Shown here piece after piece: positions 60,711 to 64,000 of a stretch of 64,000 nucleotides of DNA (position 1 is its first letter; each line of letters opens with the position of its first letter). The DNA lies in assembly GCA_019914945.1 (NCBI GenBank), contig CM034099.1:1054001-1118000 (forward strand). Reading direction: 5' to 3'. The DNA is from Typha latifolia. Lineage: Eukaryota > Streptophyta > Magnoliopsida > Poales > Typhaceae. The notes under the pieces were generated by a model. It did not search any database and had not been told where the DNA came from. It saw only the letters and a list, made by a program, of their open reading frames with translations. The position numbers and the translations under genes are program-made.

Positions 60711-63531
60711 ATGGAGAGGGAAATGGATGCGGCAATGGATCTGATGAGGCGGATCTCGCCGAGGCAGAGCGAGATGGCTCTCTCCGCGCTGCTCTCCCTC
60801 ATCCCGCACCACTCCGCCGACCTCCTCTCCCAAGTCGACCAGCCCCTCCAGGTTCCGTCTTCTCTTCCTCCGATCTGATTCCATTTCGAGAAGGATTGTG
60901 ATGTGGATTTGACCGCGTGATCCAACTCAAAAATGATGCCTTCTTTTGATCACGTCCTTTTGTTTCTAGGGTTATACCTGAAGATGTTAGGTTTTGACAG
61001 TTTAAATTTGCCCCATTTTCTCCATGACTAAATTATACTGGCATTTACTTCATTCTGTGTTGCAAACAATGTGCTATGCCTGCAAGCCATTTGTTTTAAT
61101 TTCAAAATTTTCTAAGTTGTTCTTTTGACTGGAGAGCAGGTTTGTATGGACAAGGAATCGATGAAGGAGTTCATACTGTGTGAATACAACAGGGATGCCG
61201 ATTCCTATAGGTACACAGCTGGAAATCGGAGTAAATTTAAATGCCACAAAATTTTATCTCGGTTATGCTTTATCTATTCTGATGGGTTTTTGGTCTTCAT
61301 TTGCAGATCACCTTGGTCAAACAAATATCACCCACCTTTGGAGGACGGACCGCTCCCATCAGATGAATTGAGGAAACTCGAAGTTGAAGCAAATGAAGTC
61401 TTTGCTGTTTATCGTGACCAGTGAGGTTCTTTTACTCCCCTCATCTTTAATATCGTGGCTAAGATTATTCATCTTCGTGCAATTATTTTAAAAGAGGAGA
61501 AGGGAAAGTGTTTCTATCTATCACTTGTTGATTAATGATTATCAAAGTGATATAGTGAGTAGCGCATTAGCTCTAAACTCCAAGTGATATAAAATTTTCT
61601 TGTTGGATGATTAGATACTATGAAGGGGGTGTCTCATCTGTGTACCTGTGGGAAGATGATAACCAGGAATTTGTGGCATGCTTCTTGATAAAGAAAGGTT
61701 TGGTTTGATACAAAAATACAATCTGCTTTGTTTGAACAAGATATTAACTTTGCTTTTGATGTTATGATACTCTGTGTGGGAATGAAGATGGATCAAAGAC
61801 AGGACAGGGGAGAAGGGGATATCTGCAAGAGGGTTCATGGGATGCTATTCATGTTATTGAGGTAAGATACAAGTTGCTATCACAATGGCTGTTACCGTCA
61901 TTAATCACCGAGTTGTCTTTTAATGTCATTTCTGTTTTAAGACCTAAAAGAAATTGTCACAAATTGGTCGATTCCACAATCAGGAAGACAAGTATGAAAT
62001 AGAAGTTGTTCCAATTTTTCAGACAAGCTCTGAATGTCTATGTTATAATTGCCTGCTACTTCTATTTGGTTTGGAAATATCAATAATTGATTACAATTTT
62101 TATACAGGTTGGACCAGAGGAAGAGGGAATAGCCCATTACTGCTTAACAAGTACAATCATGCTGTCATTGACCACCGAAAATAAGTCATCAGGAACCTTC
62201 AATCTGTCAGGGTCAATCAGGAGACAGGTGCCCATTCTCATATGATTCTTTTAGTTGATAAATATTCAAAAGTTATGTGCCACCTCAGTATGTTCTGTTT
62301 AACTCATAAAGACCTTAAATATCAATAGGTAGGTGACTTTGATTTCCAGCTCTTAAAGACCTTTACATTGCTTATGCACATCATTTTATTAATGCAGCTT
62401 GGTACTTCAAAGAACTTGTAATCTATGTGTTGCAGTTCATTGTTTTCTTATGAAGTTACTGCTTTGCATGTCTTATGGCAAAATGCATATCACAACTGTC
62501 CTAGATTAATTAAACTACAGTGGCTTCGATTGCCAACTTGATCAGAGATTAGATTTTAAGCCCTCATTTTTTTAGGAATTACTGTTTTCTTATTTTGAAA
62601 TACAACTCTTTATTTTAGAATAATAGTTAAATATCATTTTAACAGTCTTATTCTAGAATATAATTACGATTTATTAAACTTATAACTTATACCACACACT
62701 AACCTAATTAATAATTTATCCTTAATATCTATTCCATCAATCTATTTTATATCAAATAATGGTATTTATTATAATTTCATAAAAGATAAAAGGACTTTTT
62801 TCCTATTTTTCCTTCATCTTATATCATATTAAAGATAATTGTTATATTCTTATTTTAGAATACAAATAAATATAAAAATAGTTATTCTTAGAATAAAGAC
62901 TTTTATTTAGGAATAACAAATAGGAATATATATTTTTTAGAATTGTCTTTATTCCTAAAGTGAATGCCTGAATATGGGTATCAAGTTCTTAAGTTGAATT
63001 AGACTCAACTAGTCTCTGGGTATAACGATGCACACCAAAATATTCAAAAGGTCAGTAAGTGGCAATTTGTTTTCCTGCTTGCCGACCAATGTCAGGTAAC
63101 CGTCTGTATTATTTATTTCTAAACCTCTCCTCTTTAGGAAATATTTCTTGTCGCTAATTTTTGTTATGGTGTTTCAGATGAACCTTGATCTATCAGTGGC
63201 TGACGGTCATCTATGTAACATGGGAAAAATGATAGAAGAAATGGAGGGTAAGCTCAGGAATTCACTTGATCAGGTACATCATTTTTGTGCTCCTTGTGTT
63301 TATGCTTTTCCTTATTCCATCACAGTGGATAATTTCTTTGCATTCAGCGGATCAGGAACTAACATCTCAAATCAGTTTGTGATTTTACTGTGGCATTGAT
63401 TCATTCTCTTACTCTGTTGCAATGTACTTTCACAGGTTTACTTTGGGAAGACAAGAGAGATGGTATGTACATTAAGGCCCCCTCCTGAGGGGGTTCAAAT
63501 TAGACTTCCAGAAAGCCGACCAAATGTATGA
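60711..63531 (+). CDS. CPB: F-actin capping protein subunit beta
   Basis: Eight exons: 60711-60851, 61140-61210, 61307-61420, 61615-61697, 61788-61861, 62108-62227, 63178-63273, 63436-63531, giving 264 residues, close to the family norm. Capping protein is an alpha/beta heterodimer that binds filament barbed ends and blocks subunit exchange; in plants it responds to phosphatidic acid. Recognisable blocks: [11 protein letters not shown], then [62 protein letters not shown], and the strongly conserved [20 protein letters not shown]. The C-terminal tentacle [17 protein letters not shown] provides the actin contact. The first of four in-frame Mets (60711) was taken as the start; Met5 or Met9 would change little. 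Intron 6 (0.95 kb) holds a MITE-like segment. Confidence 0.95.
62560..62970. mobile_element. MITE-like AT-rich insertion in CPB intron 6
   Basis: A 410-bp segment rich in TTATTCTAGAATA-type palindromic pieces. The left end, with CATTTTTTTAGGAAT (from 62565), resembles the reverse complement of the right end, CATTCACTTTAGGAAT (to 62967), suggesting imperfect terminal inverted repeats. No coding capacity. A target duplication could not be fixed. Confidence 0.4.
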
Positions 63532-63549
63532 TATGCCGCAGCAGCGTAA

Positions 63550-63777
63550 AGTTCCTATCACAATATTGAGGATGAGAAAACTTTTTCCTAGTTGTATTAT
63601 TGAACCTTCTTATGTAAATGATTGAAGTTTCTATCAGCCATGGAGGATGCTAGTTGTCTTGCTGAATCTTCTCATATAGACAATGTGAAGTTCCTATAAC
63701 AGTATTGAGGATGAGAGAACTTTCTTCTAGTTGTCTTATTGAATGTTCTTATATATACAATGTTAACTTCCTATCAG
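63550..63777 (+). repeat. three-copy ~76-bp tandem repeat in CPB 3'UTR
   Basis: Copies at 63550-63625, 63626-63688 (internally deleted) and 63689-63765, plus a 12-base partial copy. Each begins A(G/C)TT(C/T)CTAT(C/A)A and contains GAGGATG, CTAGTTGT and TTGAA..TTCT. The array starts 19 bases after the stop codon and so should be transcribed. Confidence 0.85.
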
Positions 63778-64000
63778 AAGCATTAAACTTTCAAGAACTT
63801 ATACATATCACTACTAGCATTATATTAAATATGTAAAAGTTAACTTTTCCACTTGATAATACCAGTAAGCCGATAAGCCAATTACTCTCGTATCAATCTG
63901 GTTTATGCCTAACCCCGTGTACTTTCTTATAGTTGAATACTTGGTAACGGGCTCAAAAGCGGGTCCAGTTAAAAAATTATAACTTAAAACTATGAACAGC
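63778..64000. other. downstream flank, no gene recognised
   Basis: AT-rich sequence after the repeat array. It probably contains the end of the capping-protein transcript, and nothing else is recognisable before the window edge. Confidence 0.5.

Noticed and set aside
1..64000. CRISPR arrays, prophage, insertion sequences or defence islands
   Set aside because: The window is plant nuclear DNA with spliced genes. The regular repeats seen are microsatellites and short tandem arrays without spacer structure.

Overview
This is eukaryotic nuclear DNA from a flowering plant: AT-rich intergenic DNA, many (AT)n and (GA)n microsatellites, genes with short exons and GT..AG introns, and only plant protein families. 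The sucrose transporter at 19.2-24.0 kb has 14 coding exons and a Gly-Gly-His C-terminus as in the OsSUT1-type (monocot) clade. Gene GC content is moderate, so a non-grass monocot is the best guess; the species cannot be named from this window. I re-spliced ten multi-exon genes by hand. All exon phases close and all have canonical GT..AG introns.

Layout. 3.4-7.2 kb (+): secretory cyclophilin CYP23, with a possible extra terminal exon at 10.72 kb. 12.8-13.2 kb (+): small PRE/ILI-type HLH protein. 19.2-24.0 kb (+): sucrose/H+ symporter. About 25.9 kb (+): possible relic of an F-box/FBD gene. 27.0-27.8 kb (-): single-exon, probably myristoylated glutaredoxin-domain cysteine-rich protein. 30.8-32.2 kb (+): HD-Zip I factor of the ATHB13/HOX23 type. 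37.3-40.4 kb (+): R2R3-MYB FOUR LIPS/MYB88. 44.6-47.2 kb (+): RLCK-VII (PBL/APK2-like) kinase. 49.6-52.9 kb (+): retromer subunit VPS29. 53.6-57.6 kb (-): DHQ synthase II-like plastid protein. 57.8-59.2 kb (-): secreted aldose 1-epimerase. 60.7-63.5 kb (+): F-actin capping protein beta.

These are independent housekeeping and regulatory genes rather than one pathway. Shared themes are growth and carbon allocation (HLH, HD-Zip, sucrose transport, sugar mutarotation), membrane traffic and cytoskeleton (VPS29, capping protein), and signalling (RLCK). Intergenic stretches of 2-6 kb hold microsatellites, decayed sequence and a few small non-autonomous transposons. The clearest is a 480-bp hAT-type element with a near-perfect 8-bp target duplication in VPS29 intron 1.

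I found no prokaryote-like gene cluster or obviously new multigene system. The most interesting unexplained signals are: an in-frame alternative C-terminus for CYP23; inverted (TC)n/(GA)n tracts plus a consensus splice donor in the sucrose transporter leader; uORFs in front of the HD-Zip and FLP genes; two orphan promoter-like clusters of site II (TGGGCY) motifs at 15.1 and 28.5 kb; a 70-bp tandem repeat inside a probable MITE at 48.4 kb; a G-quadruplex motif at 41.4 kb; and a three-copy tandem repeat in the capping-protein 3'UTR.
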